Below are positions 50,758 to 62,304 of a stretch of 64,000 bases of DNA, piece by piece. The notes beneath the pieces were generated by a model. It made no database searches and was not told where the DNA came from. It worked only from the letters and a program-made list of their open reading frames with translations. The position numbers and the translations under genes were made by a program. How positions within the stretch are numbered: position 1 is the stretch's first letter; the number at the start of each line of letters is the position of its first letter. The stretch comes from Haematococcus lacustris (lineage: Eukaryota > Chlorophyta > Chlorophyceae > Chlamydomonadales > Haematococcaceae), in NCBI GenBank assembly GCA_030144725.1, contig JASKMD010000013.1:2442322-2506321 (forward strand). The letters are read 5' to 3'.

Positions 50758-53700
50758 ATGACTGCTGCACTGAAGCTTTGCTTGCAGATTGCTTACATTG
50801 CTTTCCTTGCTGTGCTTTGCCACGGGGACGATACATGTGGCCTTGCCGGTGATGTGAGCAACCGTGCCACCGAGGAACCAGGGTTCATCGACATCACAGT
50901 GCCGATCGCAGCCGGTCTTCCTATCTGGAGCGAAGCCCATGGCATGCCATCGACATTCAGAGTAGGCAGTGCTTTACGAGGACATCAAGGGTAAACATCG
51001 AGGGATGCGGGGAAGGCACGCAGTCAACATGTCCTGTTTGTCAGGCACATATGAGCAGTATCAGCTACACAACTCCTCGGTGACGCACTGGCGAGATGCC
51101 CCTTTGCATATTTCCTGACATGGTGTGCACACCAGCCGCTTTGTGACCCATGCAGTGGCTGGCCATGGACATGGCCAAGGGGGCTTTTGCATACGATAGG
51201 TGAGCAGGTGCCACACACAAAACTCTGCAAACACATGCAGCTGGCAAAAGGCAGAGTGGCAGCACGGAGCATACAGTCATAAGGCCGGAGAGCCCCGCTA
51301 GCTAGACTGCCTCTTTAGGCCTGCTGCAGTGGCAGCTGTTCTGCAGCGGCAAGGGGCCAGGCAGCTAGGTCTGAGGGGAGGAGCAGGCCAGGCCCCAGGC
51401 TGTGTCAGAAGTTGTAAATTCATGTATGTCAGAAATTGCAAAGGTAGGCTTGCCTTGTGTCCGCTCCTTGTACCAGGAGGTCATCACCCCAGAATTTCTA
51501 CCCCACTATGCAAATTGATAACTAACGGAGCAGTCTTGTTTTTGAGGTTTTTCTTCATGTCATTCAGGAGGCCATCGCCTCTCCCAAACCCTACTACTCC
51601 ACCACCTACTGTGTTAAGACCTGCTGTCGTACGGCTTGCATGCCTGCTTGCAGCCATTTCACGCTAGGCGCCCATGTAGGCACGCATGTGGACTCCGTGG
51701 CGCACTTCCTGCCCAGCGAGTATGAAGCTGGCAACACCATTGACAAGGTCTGCGCTGACCCACTGAGCTGGAGACCACATGCCGCATCGTAAAGATACCA
51801 GGACACACCACTGGGGCCACCCAGGTGCTTGTCTTCATGTCTGCTTGCTTTTCTATGGTGGTTTGATTTCAATATAGGGCTAGGGTTAGGGTCAGGGCTA
51901 GTATGCACAATTGGGGCAAACACCACTGGGGCAAAACTTGACATGCGCTGAACTTAGGTTTGCATTGTGGTGGCAGAGCAAAGTGGTGGTGCTCAGCCTG
52001 GCAGGAGCGCTGGTAGTGGCAGCTGGCCAGCAGCTGGGTGTCATTGGCTTACGTCAAGCAATGCCGACTGAGATAAGAGTGGCAGTGCTGGTGGTGATGG
52101 CAGTCATGTTGGTGGGTGTGTTGGCGCAGGTGCCCCTGGCGGTGCTGGTGGGGCCGTCCCTGGTGCTGCAGGTGCCGCCCGGCGTGACGGACATCTCAGG
52201 TGTGGCTGCACGACAGGAGGCCAGGGCAGGGGTCCTGACCCTGACCCTCCTCCGCTTCCTGACCCTGGCTCTGCCTTTGTCCCGGGCCCCCCTCCCCTGG
52301 CCAGCCTCTGTACTGCAGGAGCTCAACATCCCTAGTGACTGCCAGCGCCTGCTGCTGCGTACAGACAACACCCTGAGGTCAGGTGCTGATCACGCTAGGG
52401 GCGGGGTGGGGCAGAGGGCAGGGCGGGGCGGGGCGGGGCGGGGCGGGGCGGGGCGGGGCGGGGCGGGGCGGGGCGGGGCGGGGCGGGGCGGGGCGGGGCG
52501 GGGCGGGGCGGGGCGGGGCGGGGCGGGGCGGGGCGGGGCGGGGCGGGGCGGGGCGGGGCGGGCCGGGGCGGGGCGGGGCGGGGCGGGGCGGGGCGGGGCG
52601 TATCATCTTTACGTGGAGTTCACAAAGCACGTCATCACAAGATGTCCCGAGTACCGCTATGACACAACTGCATAGACTGAAGCAGCCGTTGCCTGAGGAT
52701 GTAAGGTGACTGACTGGGGGGTCCGAGTCCTGCCCCAGGAAGCTTATGTACACCCCGGCTTGGACCCCTGACTATGCTGGGCTGACAGCGGATGGGGCGC
52801 AGTGGCTGGCGTTAAACACTAGCGTCGAGCTGGTGGGTCATGGGGGGGGAGTGGGCAGGTCCATGAGGGCGGATGGGAGCTGCAAGGGCAGCAATGCACC
52901 CATTTGTATTAGCACTGCGCATTGCGTTCGCTATGTTTTGGCATGGTTCAGATGTCGCCTTGCACTATGCATTGGTCGCTATGCGGACTGCGCTGCTATG
53001 CATCGCGCTGTGAGATGCAACAATTACCCTATTGAGCTATTGCTTGTTTTTAAGTTTTTCCATTCCGTTGTCTTTTCTACTGATCTTAAGACCTTCAAAC
53101 CTGAAAGTATGAACTAATCATTGCAGAGTACTACCTAGTCATTTACAGAGTACTACCTAATCAGTTACAGAGTACTACCTAATCAATTACCAACCTGGCA
53201 GACGAAAATGAAGCATTGAATATACATGGCCTGGAAAGCATTTGCTGGATTTATTCTTGTTGTTGCTGAAGCTTGTGTTTCCATCGACTCCTTGGCCTTG
53301 CTTCATTTTGTGGGGTCACGGCCTCAACCCCAGCCTCAGCACTAACCTAGCCCAGACCCTACCCTGGCACTAGCCCCATCCCATCACCACGCTCGAGCCC
53401 TAGAGTAGGCATAGGCAGCCAATCAGCCAGCCTTTGCACTCACTCTGCAACAGTAACTCTGCACTCTTCACCTCCAACCATTATCACCAGGACATCCTAT
53501 TGGTAGGTTAGAATTGCTGTGGCCAAAATTGCAGGATGTAAGTGTAGATGTTTGGGAACTTTATGATCTCCTACAAATGTCTTGGTTGGGATGTTGTAAA
53601 AGCTGTTGATCCCATGTCCAGGCCGTGTTGGTGAAAACTTGCTCAGCCCATCTAAGCCTGTAGCTTGCAGCCCTACCTTGGCTGACCTTGACATATGTGA

Positions 53701-55900
53701 ATGGGTAAACTCTACAACTGAGAGCTTCCCCAGCTACCACTTTCTTCCTTTCTTGCTCTCCTTTCTTTTTCTCAGCGTCAGCCGGAAGCCCAGCCTGTAG
53801 CCCGTTTTGCTTCCACAGCTGTAGGTCATGCCCACCTATAGGTATGGCAGGAGGCAAGCGACATTGAAGCTAAGGGTTTAGCCTAGCCAGATGGGGCCAG
53901 ATGCAGCACTACTCAGAGCATTGCCCAAGTGCCTGACTTGCCTCGGAGCCTTGGCTGCAGCACGCTGCTCTTTACAATCAAACCTGGCAGGATGTTGTGG
54001 ATACAGCTGGAGGTGTCGAATGTACAGCTGAACTCAAGCCAGATGTCTGCGAACCAGTTTTTGCCAAGCCAGATGAGGCAGATGAATCACTTGGCACACT
54101 CTGTAGAGGAGTATCGCACAAGGCAGGTTCTGTAGAGGAGGATTGCCCCTTTCATTGTACCGCATCTAGAGGCTTGCGGCACTGGAGGGAGCAGATAACA
54201 ATAGGATGAGGCTTGATGCTGTGGCCTGTTTCAAAAAAACAGGCAAGGCAGCCTTGTAGCCTGCAGGCGATGGATGGGGGCTGCCAGCAACCAGGAGCAA
54301 CCTCCAGGCCCTGCTCCTCCTTTCCCGCCATCACCACTACCCACTGAACAGACCTACAGGCAGCTCACAGGCTACAGGCAGCTCACGAGTGTTTAAGCGT
54401 GACAAGCGACAGGAGTGACTAAGAGTGACAGAGTCTGACCTAGGGGCAGTGGTAGCTGTCAATGAGGCCTGTGCAACAGCAGGAAGCCGCATGGCAGGGC
54501 AATGCAGCCCCACTCTGGCTAGGCAAGGGATGATAGTCCGCATGCAGCTAATGTATGGTCAGATGTCACTGTGCCCTGCATGGATGCCATACTCCATCTT
54601 TCTCCTCGACTCTGCGAGCAATGAGTGCCTGAGTAAAGGATGCTCTCGCAGCACCCACACACCAGGGGTTGCAGTGATATTCACAATGGATGAAGTGGGT
54701 GGAAGACAGGGTAGACATATAGGGTAAAGCGTTAATGGAAATACAAGCAAGTGACAAGAACAAGGAGCGCGTGCACGCACGCACACAAATGTCCTCACCT
54801 GATGTGATGTGCTCTATTGGCTTCTCTCCCAGCGATGCTGTCTTTGCTGGAGTGGCAGCAGGCCTGCTGATCCCTGCTGTTGCCTTGTCCTTCTGTGGCT
54901 GGCCAGGTCGGCATTGACTACCTGTCCATAGGCAACTTGGCGGATATTGTGGGGGCCCACCTCGCCCTTTTCACCAAGGTGCGCCTACCACAGCCGCTGC
55001 CATGCACAGACAGAGAAAACAAAGGAATACCCAGCATAGGTTTTGTTTGTGTATGTTCTTCATCTTCTGCGCAAATTTGCAACAAGCCTGCGCTGGGTAC
55101 ACCCTTATCATCTGTGAGTGTGGTTTTGCCCCACCCTGGCCGCCCCTGCTGCCTAGTATGGTCAGGCAGGTCATGCTGTGCTTGCTGAGCTCCATACCCT
55201 CCTGCTGCAAATGCTGCTGCTGCCCCCTCAATGCTGCTGCCACCTCCACCACTACGCATCTCTTTGCCTCAGCCGCTCCTCGTCCTCTCCAAACAATCCT
55301 TTTGACACCAGTTGTTATCAGGGTCACATTTACCCCTAAGTGCTGGCCAACCCCTTGCCCTGGTCCACCCCTGCCTCATGCCGTGGGTTCACCGCAAACC
55401 CACCCTGCTAGCCAGCTCAACGGGACAGGCACATCGTGTACTCTTGCATCCGGCTGCTTGACCCTCGCAGGGCATCATCCCTGTTGAGGGGCTGGACCTG
55501 ACCCCGCTGCAGTCCGGGCGATGGTACCACCTGACCTGCCTGCCTCTGAAGATTCAGGTCAGAGTCAGGACTGCTGAGCAGTCCCCAACACCTGATCAAC
55601 CACCTTGGCCGCCTGGCCCTTGCTTTGGGCAGTGGATGTGACCTTGCCCCTTGCCTTGTGCTGCTTGACTGGCTGCTGCGCACCTGGCTGCTGCGCGTCC
55701 CTCCCTCCCTCAGCAAAAGTTAACCAACCTCATGGCCCCTTGCTTGTGTGCTGAGGCTGTTGCTGTCGGTGATGATGTTGCTGGCGCTGCCCCGTCCCTG
55801 GCTGCTGCCTGTCCCTCTCCCCTGTATCCCTCCCTCTCTCTTCTGCGCTGTTTGCTGCACGTAGCCGTGCGCTGCAGCGGCACCATGCTGCAGCTGGTAA
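50758..55900 (+). CDS. Cyclase / kynurenine-formamidase family protein with signal peptide
   Basis: A metal-dependent hydrolase-fold family that includes kynurenine formamidase and plant CYCLASE proteins. Exons: 50758-50990, 51654-51747, 52130-52199, 52305-52377, 52739-52832, 54907-54978, 55471-55557, and a tentative last exon 55865-55900; 759 nt, 252 residues, phases consistent. Motifs: IDITVPIAAGLPIW, the metal-binding box HVGTHVDSVAHF (family HxGTHxDxPxH, Pro replaced by Val), VGPSLVLQVP, LLLRTDNTLR, LTADGAQWLA, GIDYLSIG, IIPVEGLDL, YHLTCLPLKI. The N-terminus (ALKLCLQIAYIAFLAVLCHG) is a likely signal peptide, suggesting secretion or ER entry. The substrate cannot be told from sequence. Intron 4 holds a G-rich array and intron 5 is 2.1 kb. 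The final 11 codons are weakly supported. Confidence 0.82.
52421..52600 (+). repeat. (GGGGC)36 pentanucleotide array
   Basis: Thirty-six GGGGC/GGGCG units with one substitution (GGCCG at 52561) in intron 4 of the cyclase-family gene. G-runs lie on the sense strand, so both DNA and pre-mRNA could form G-quadruplexes (inference). Confidence 0.95.
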
Positions 55901-56877
55901 GGATAATGGTGAGGATGGTGCGGGTGCAGATCAGAGTGTTTCTCACAGCAGTGGCAGGTCCTGCTGCTGTTGTGTTGTATGGCAGGGGGCGGAGGGGGCG
56001 CCTGCCAGGTGTGTAGCATGGGGCCCAGACAACGCTCATGAGCAAGCAAGGCGCCCAGCCCTGGAGGTAAGGACATCTGCCTTGGCTCCTCCCATGCCGC
56101 CCTGACCTACTCATTTGTCTTCTCATGCCCTCTTCCCCTCATCACCAGCTACTCAACTCCTCCTTCCTCTTACACTTCACTCTCGGCCCATCACTCTTAG
56201 GCATCATCATGCACCTCCTCTCTTCTCTTTTTTACCTCCTGTTCCTCCTTCTTCCTGCGCCTGTTCCTGCTCTCCTCTTCCTATTGTCAACGTCTTCCAC
56301 CTTCTTCCTTGCCCTGCCTGCCTGCCTCCATTTGCCATCTTTCAACCCTGCCCACATGGTGTTAGGCTGAGCATCCGAGGTACCTAGTCTTGTGCATGGC
56401 TTTGTGATATCAACATGCACCTGTGCTGCATGTGCACAGCCGCCTCAGCCCTGATGGGTTTGGCATGCGCCAAAGTCATGTCATTTCATGTCATGTCATG
56501 GCTGTACCAGGCAAGTGTGGTCATTGGTGTGATATTGTGATGAGTGCCTATGTGTACCCACATGCAGCAACCCCTTCCAAACTGCTGGCCCTGCATCACG
56601 ACATAGCCTCTGGGGAACGGCTGCAGTACAGGCACACAGTGTAACCATTGATGAGGTTGGCAGGTTTGCACTGTGGGGCGTTGACACCACCCTTGCTGGT
56701 GACTCCTCGCTCCTCTGGCCACACAGGAGGAGGCTCTGTGAAGAGGTCATAACAAATTTAAACCGGGCGGGAGTGCGGATGACATGGTGAATTCCACACC
56801 CGGACCGGAGTGCCTCGGGTATTTATGAAAAGTGTGATGCAGGGAAAGGCTCGGCCGTTGTAACCCGGCTGTGACGC

Positions 56878-59065
56878 TCATCGCTCCAGCCGGAGGAACC
56901 GGGTCAGCGCGTCGAGAGCCCTCGGCGGCCAGTGCTTGTTAGCCGCGACCCAGGCCACGTCTGAGTAGCGCGTGTCGAATTCCCGCGCTACCGCCCATTG
57001 CTGCATGGCAGCAGTAGAGCGACATCTCAGCACCGGGTGATATGAACCGTGTAGTAGCAGCCTCACCAGTGAGACCATGCTGCAGGAGCGGATGCCATGC
57101 TCCAGTGGGATGCGCACAAGCGCTTGGCCTTGCGCCACCAATGACGTTGTAACATATACTTGACCCATCTACCCTGGCCACCCTCAATTGAACCACAACG
57201 TTGCTGGGCAAATCTTGCCCTGGTGCCCCTGTCCTCACCCTCTAATGCTCTCGCGAAGCATTTGCCTACCATCTCGTGTGAAGGCAGAGAGCAGCAGCAG
57301 CAGCAGCAGCCCCAACCCAGTACACACCTGCTCCGCCCTGAAGGCCAGGCCCGGCTTCTCCACCCACAGCAATGCTGCCAGCGCTGCGTGCACCTCAGCC
57401 GCTCCCCTCAAGCTGACCTCCTCATCCTCCAGGGCCAGCAACGCCTCCCTGGTATTCCCGGTCTGCAGCCAGGCTCAACGCCACCACCACCATCAGCAGC
57501 AGCAGCAGCAGCAGCAGTAGCAGCAGCACAGCTGCAGCAGGAAGCAGCAGCAGCGGCGGTTGGTGTGGTGGCAGCGGTATCTATGGTGGCAGCGGTAGCA
57601 GGAACAGCAGGCTCAGCAGGCCCATCTGACCTCCTCATCATCTGACCCAGTCATGCTGGAGCATTGACGGGCCTGAGCTAACGGCCGCCCCATACCTGGT
57701 CCTGGAGTCGCTCGGGGCAGCAGTTGACATGGTTATAGGTATTTATCCCGGGAGCAAGGGCAGCATGGAGTCATACTCAAGGCCACCCTCCTCCCCCAAT
57801 GCACTGCCAGCAGGCACAGTGCCCCTCATTCTTGAGCTCGACTACGCAGCAAGTCCCCCACCCCACCCCTCCCCAAGCACACCGCCCTCCTGATGTCACC
57901 CTCAACTCATCTGCTCCCCTGCCTGCCAGCCTGCCTGCCTTCCCGTGCTCACCTGAACCACTGTCAGCCGCCTGGCCCAGCCAGTCAGGGAGTAACCTGC
58001 CTACCATCGTACCCCTGCACAGCCTGCCTGCATGCCTGCCCAGCCAGTCAGGGAGTAACCTGCTTTACCAGCAACCCCCTGGACGGCCTGCCTGCCCGCC
58101 TGCCTGCACACCCACCCGCATGCCTGCCTGCCAGCCTGCCTTTACTCTCCTAATTTCGAACCTGGTAAAGCATCAGGGCTCGTCCCATGCGGGCGTAGGC
58201 AGCCAGGGCCAGGTCAGCGTCCTCTGTGGCCACTTGCGAGAAGGTCAGCAGCGCCTGCCGAGCAGCAGAGGGGTGGAGGTAAGGTCCGAGGTGAAGGCAG
58301 GGCGGCAGAACTGGGAGGGTCAAGGGGCTGAGGCATGGGATTGAGCCAGGTGCTGAGGCAGGGGCAAAGGTAAAGGCAAGGGGCTGAGGCAGGGGCCGAG
58401 GCAGGGGCAGGGTATGGGGACATGGGCTGATGGCCCTGCCACTGCTACACCCCAGGGGTGATGCCCCCCGGCTATGTACGCCACACCTGTTCATACCGAC
58501 CCTGGTCAACAGCTGAGCGGGCTGCCGCCAGCAGCCTCAGCGCCTTTTCTGCCCGGGTGGCTGTGGAGTCAGCCAGGGCCCTGGCAGCCCCCCGGGCACT
58601 GAGTGGCTGCACACCCACTGCCCTGCTATTGGTATCATTGTCGCTGGCAGGCGGCTCCTCCACTAGCATAGAGGGCGGGCTGCTTGCTGTACCTAGGTTT
58701 GCTTGCGGTGGCAGGCTGAAGTATACTGCACTGCTGTTGCTGGTGCTGGGGAGGGTGCTGCGCGTGAGGGGGATGCTGGCAAGGGCGGTAGGTGGGTGCC
58801 AGCCCAGGCAAATGACACATGTGAGGGTGGCCAAGAGTGGACGACCCCAGCCATGTGGCATGCTCCACTGCTGATTGATAGCCTTTGTTTGTTGTTGGAA
58901 GTTTGTGTGTGATGCTAGAGCAGGACGGCTTGTGCTGCGTGATGGCGCAGGCGCCTCGCATGGCACGGGGTGATGTAAAAGCGCTGGTCGGGAGTCTAGC
59001 ACAGCGTGTGAGCATCGCGAGGCTGCGCGCATCGACTCGTGGAGCAGATGACAACTTTTCCACAT
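56878..59065 (-). CDS. Chloroplast (thylakoid lumen) TPR protein, complete, 309 residues
   Basis: Four exons: 59065-58487, 58254-58162, 57462-57328, 57000-56878; 930 nt with the TGA stop at 56880-56878, all phase 0. The long Ser/Arg/His-rich N-terminus looks like a chloroplast transit peptide and is followed by a hydrophobic stretch (LLATLTCVICLGW) with an A-x-A site (TALAS), as in thylakoid-lumen bipartite signals. The mature part has TPR-like helices (EKALRLLAAARSAVDQGRY, ALAAYARMGRALMLYQ, AAEVHAALAALLWVEKPGLA) and ends EFDTRYSD ... NKHWPPRALDALTRFLRL, resembling the plant 'chloroplast lumen common family' TPR proteins (known family; function unclear). An upstream open frame to 59200 would overlap COA5 exon 1 and is not preferred. 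Confidence 0.75.
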
Positions 59066-59144
59066 CGCAGTGCCCAAGTTAGTGTGAGGTTGTAGTGTGA
59101 CCGTGACTCTGCGGAAACGCGGAATCCCAGCAAGCAGGTAAGCC
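59066..59144. promoter_or_regulatory. 79-bp bidirectional promoter/5' UTR interval
   Basis: Only 79 bp separate the start codons of the minus-strand lumen TPR gene and the plus-strand COA5 gene. Both 5' UTRs and core promoters must fit here or overlap the genes. Confidence 0.5.
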
Positions 59145-59478
59145 ATGTCAACTTCCTGCAGTGGGCTGCTGAGCAAGTATGCGGAGTGCTTGCGGAGCAC
59201 GGAGTGTGTGAAGGTCAGCTGTGTGCTGTGTCAGGCGCTGCGTGCTTTGCAACCACTACCCCAGAAGCAGCTTGGACCACGCAACACGACATGCCCAGGC
59301 ATAGAGCTGCACTGCAGCAGGCAGAGCAGACAAGACCGTTGACTTCTTGCAGTCTGGCAAGCACGAGCTGAGGGAGTGCATGGCCCAGAAAGCCCCAGAG
59401 TGTGAGTCGTTCCGGTATGCTCTGTTTCACTGCAAGAGAGGCCAGATGGATGCCAGGACACGTATCCAAGGCAACAAG
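59145..59478 (+). CDS. COA5: COA5 / PET191 cytochrome c oxidase assembly factor
   Basis: A small intermembrane-space protein needed for complex IV assembly. Exon 1 (59145-59213) and exon 2 (59353-59478) join in phase 0 and give 65 residues. Cys pattern: CSGLLSKYAEC is a CX9C motif, with a further Cys at LRSTEC; exon 2 has a second CX9C, CESFRYALFHC, then KRGQMDARTRIQGNK, close to the conserved CKRGQxDxRxRIRGNK end of the family. Exon 2 ends at AAG|GTCAGT or, if unspliced, reads on to a stop at 59613. A last short exon could not be assigned; known homologues end soon after GNK. Confidence 0.85.
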
Positions 59479-59613
59479 GTCAGTTGGGACCCCCCAGCAG
59501 CAGGAGCAGCAGGAGCAATTGCATGTTTAGACACTATTGCCCTTGTTGCGTCTCTCTGCATGCTGCACATGTGCACCTGCGGGGCGCTTTGTGCATCTAT
59601 TGCATGCTACTAG

Positions 59614-60131
59614 ATGTGTGAGTTTGCACACTGTATGTGTTTTGTCAGCAGCCTAGTTATGCAGCCTCTTACACCGTATCTGTTGTGTGCCGCTGCCCCA
59701 AAGCTTGCTTCCCGGTATGCTGCCCTGCATCGCAATGATACAGGGCTATTGACATGGAGACAGTCTGGGTCAGGTGTCCAAGCCCGAGCTCCAGCCCACT
59801 TTGGTCCATGCTGCTGTTTTTGCAGCTCACCTGCACATGGCACAGCTCACCCAGCTCCTGGCACACAGCCAACCCAGCCTGACTTACATTGGTTTGGAAG
59901 TGTTTGAAGTCGTAGCTGAGGGCAGGGTAACCCTAAATCCCTCAGCCACGACACTGGGTTGTGGCAATCGCAATGGCTGGTGAAGGCTTGGCTGGTAGCT
60001 GTTTGCTGCCTGAGGGGTGGCATGGCTGCTAAAGAAGCGGTGGGGCATGATTAGGTCTGTAGGTAGGCCTGCCCCTGTGTTGCTGTCGGCTGGCAGTCTT
60101 GCATCAGCCACAAGTAGGTGCATCAGTACTA
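59614..60131. other. Intergenic, no supported gene
   Basis: Sequence between COA5 and the hAT element. A TTGCAG acceptor at 59825 followed by a short open frame to 59882 could be a last COA5 exon, but its sequence is not conserved in any way I recognise. Confidence 0.4.
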
Positions 60132-60139
60132 GTACTGCC
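60132..60139. repeat. hAT target-site duplication GTACTGCC (left)
   Basis: Exact 8-bp match to the sequence after the right terminus. Confidence 0.93.
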
Positions 60140-60861
60140 CAGGGTTCGACCCCCCGTACGGGGCCCGTACTTTTGACCCAATTTGGCGAGGGCCCCCGTA
60201 ACTGGGCCGAAGGCCCAGTACGGGGGCCCGTGATTTTCAAAATTTTGGTTACGGGGGGGAGTTCACGGGCTATCTACGGGCGCCTGTTATTCTCAGTTGC
60301 GCCCGTACATTTCTGCCATATCTCAAACCTAACTCACGTCAACAATGGGAAAGCCAGGCAAGAGAGTAAGGCAGACTCCGTCGGACCAGCGACAGATGAC
60401 AATTCAGATGGCGCTTGGTGGGTACCATCGCATCGTTGACATCTTCGACGTTGACATCTCCGCGTTGACATGTTAACTTAATGTTAACTTCTTGCATCGC
60501 GCAGACCACGCAGCCCGCAATCCCGCCTTTCCCGACGAAACTGGCCCTGTCAGCCCAATGCGCCCACCAAGCCCATCCCCTTCCAGCCCAACCTCTTCGG
60601 CTCCGTCCCCGTCCGTCTCGAGCAGTTAAGCAAGCTGTTCCAGAGTGATGCCCTAGAGCCCCACATGCTTGCCTCTCATGTGGCTATTGCCAAGGCAGCC
60701 CTAGAGCAGCTTTTCATCAGGTCTTCGTTGACAGCATGCACCAGCTTTGTTCGCATGAGGAGGACTCTCTCTAGCGCTGGTGCATGGGCTGTCAATGGTG
60801 TTTCTGTCTCAATAAGAGTAGGGGGCGTCAAGTTGTCAAGCATGCAGTCATCATTTAGGTC

Positions 60862-60869
60862 ATTGGCAC
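60862..60869. repeat. MITE target-site duplication ATTGGCAC (left)
   Basis: Exact match to 61352-61359. Confidence 0.92.
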
Positions 60870-61351
60870 CAGTGTTGTGAAAATTTCAGATTTTCATTCA
60901 GATTTTCAATGAAAATTTTCATCTGAAAATCTGAACGTCTTCACTGAAAATCTGAAAGTGCCGGGTGTTGCCCCCGGTCAGATCGCAGATCGGGTGTTGC
61001 AGAGTGATTGGCTGTGCTATGGTTAACTTGGCTGGCGCCAGCGCGCTACAGCCACAGCGGAAGAAGCCAGAAAGCCAGAAAACGCCACAGATGGCGGATC
61101 CACGGACAGCATGGACGGCTTGCATCTTTTAAAATGGCTTGCATGTCTGACCTTTGGCAACCTAAGTATTTCTGCATTTCAGACAGTGCAGGCCTACAAA
61201 CAAGTCACGTTTGAAAGGATAGGCTGAGAACCAGCGGCATCCGCTCAGTTTCACTGACGATGAAACTCTTTCAGTTTTTCAATGAAACACTTTCATTTTC
61301 ATTGAAAATCTGAAAATTGAAAATCTGAAAATCTGAAGATTCACAACACTG
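60870..61351. mobile_element. 482-bp hAT-type MITE nested in the hAT transposase
   Basis: Non-coding insertion with 12-bp perfect terminal inverted repeats (CAGTGTTGTGAA) that extend imperfectly to about 25 bp through GAAAATCTGAAAATC-like sequence. An 8-bp duplication, ATTGGCAC, lies at 60862-60869 and 61352-61359. Both ends are rich in TGAAAATCTGAAAATC repeats that could form a long hairpin. Removing the MITE and one duplication restores the transposase reading frame. Its termini differ from those of the host hAT, so it belongs to another family. Confidence 0.93.
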
Positions 61352-61359
61352 ATTGGCAC
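61352..61359. repeat. MITE target-site duplication ATTGGCAC (right)
   Basis: Exact match to 60862-60869. Confidence 0.92.
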
Positions 61360-62296
61360 AAGCTGTCCTTGGTGAGCTAGATCAGCGCTTTCCCTCCAGC
61401 ATCCTTAACAGTTTTGCAATCTTTGTGCCACGCTCCTATGTTGGCATGGTTGCCGCTGAGTTGGTTGCTTATGGCCAGCAAGAGCTGCAAGAGCTGGTCA
61501 AGCACTTCTGCAATGCATATCAGAGGCAGCAGTTGTTTAGGGTGGAGGGAACTGCTGGTGTGGCTCGCTTGGTCCAGCAGCTCACTTTCTTCAAGCGTGA
61601 GATGTGGAGGGTTGTCCAGGCCAATCGTAGTGTCACATTGCAATCAGCATGCGTGCAGCTGATGGAGCTGGGGTATGTGCACTTCCCATTGATGATGCAA
61701 TTAGCCCATGTCATGCTCCTCGTGCCACTGCAAACTGCAGTGGTTAAGAGAGGCTTTAGCATCCACCGCATCATCAAGCACCGGCTTACAAACCGGTTGA
61801 AGCTGGCCACTGTTGACTCTCTCATGGGCCCAGCAAGCACAGCTACCAAAAGGAAGAGGCTTTGATTGCACATGCAGCAAATGCTATGGATGAGATCTTG
61901 AAGTTGAAGGCAGCGGGGAAGCCCGAGGGCATCCTAGCAGCTCTATCTCAAGCGGCACTACCACTTGAAGTTGAGCAGCCTAATGTGCCACTAGACCTAG
62001 AAGGGAATATGGAAGAGGTAGAATCTAAATGGGGATAAGAGAGCGAGCAAGAAGAGTGCGAGCATGAGTCAAGTGATGAAGTGGATGAGGCCTTGTTTGG
62101 CGCGGCGGCAGGTGGTGTCCCCGAGGACACCTTTGAAGCCTCCTTGCTATCTGCTGTAAGCTAACATGCCTCTTCCAAGCCGGCCGCAGGCCGGCGAATT
62201 TTTTAGGGGTATAACCAGTGCATAGGGTCCCCGTACTTTACCCTGACATCAGTTAAGGGCGCCCTTAGACCAGGTATCACCAACTGTCGAACCCTG

Positions 62297-62304
62297 GTAC
62301 TGCC
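62297..62304. repeat. hAT target-site duplication GTACTGCC (right)
   Basis: Exact 8-bp match to 60132-60139. Confidence 0.93.

Larger units (their letters stand above)
60345..62164 (+). pseudogene. hAT transposase remnant, interrupted by a MITE, one frameshift and one stop
   Basis: A possible first exon (60345-60417, MGKPGKRVRQTPSDQRQM, donor G|GTGGGT) precedes a coding stretch that reads from about 60554 (PFQPNLFGSVPVRLEQLSK) to 60861. The MITE splits it, and it resumes in the same frame at 61360. The C-terminal part has the hAT dimerisation signature: YVHFPLMMQLAHVMLLVPLQ, then VVKRGFSIHRIIKHRLTNRL. The frame stops at 61865 (KRKRL*). A natural continuation (AHAANAMDEILKLKAAGKPE ... SSDEVDEALFG) is in another frame and carries an in-frame TAA at 62036-62038. 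No BED finger or full catalytic core is seen, so this copy is inactive. Confidence 0.85.
60140..62296 (+). mobile_element. hAT DNA transposon, decayed, with perfect TIRs and TSD
   Basis: Terminal inverted repeats are perfect over 11 bp (CAGGGTTCGAC at 60140-60150 and its complement at 62286-62296). They are flanked by an 8-bp direct duplication, GTACTGCC, at 60132-60139 and 62297-62304: the length typical of hAT elements. Inside lie remnants of a transposase with a clear hAT C-terminal dimerisation domain and a nested 482-bp MITE. Without the MITE the element is 1.67 kb, short for an autonomous hAT, and no BED zinc finger is seen. Confidence 0.95.

Noticed and set aside
50566..50940. 124-residue minus-strand ORF
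   Set aside because: Antisense shadow of cyclase-family exon 1; no family motif, and it overlaps the divergent promoter interval.
52379..52753. Pro/Arg repeat ORF opposite the GGGGC array
   Set aside because: Low-complexity translation of the pentanucleotide repeat.
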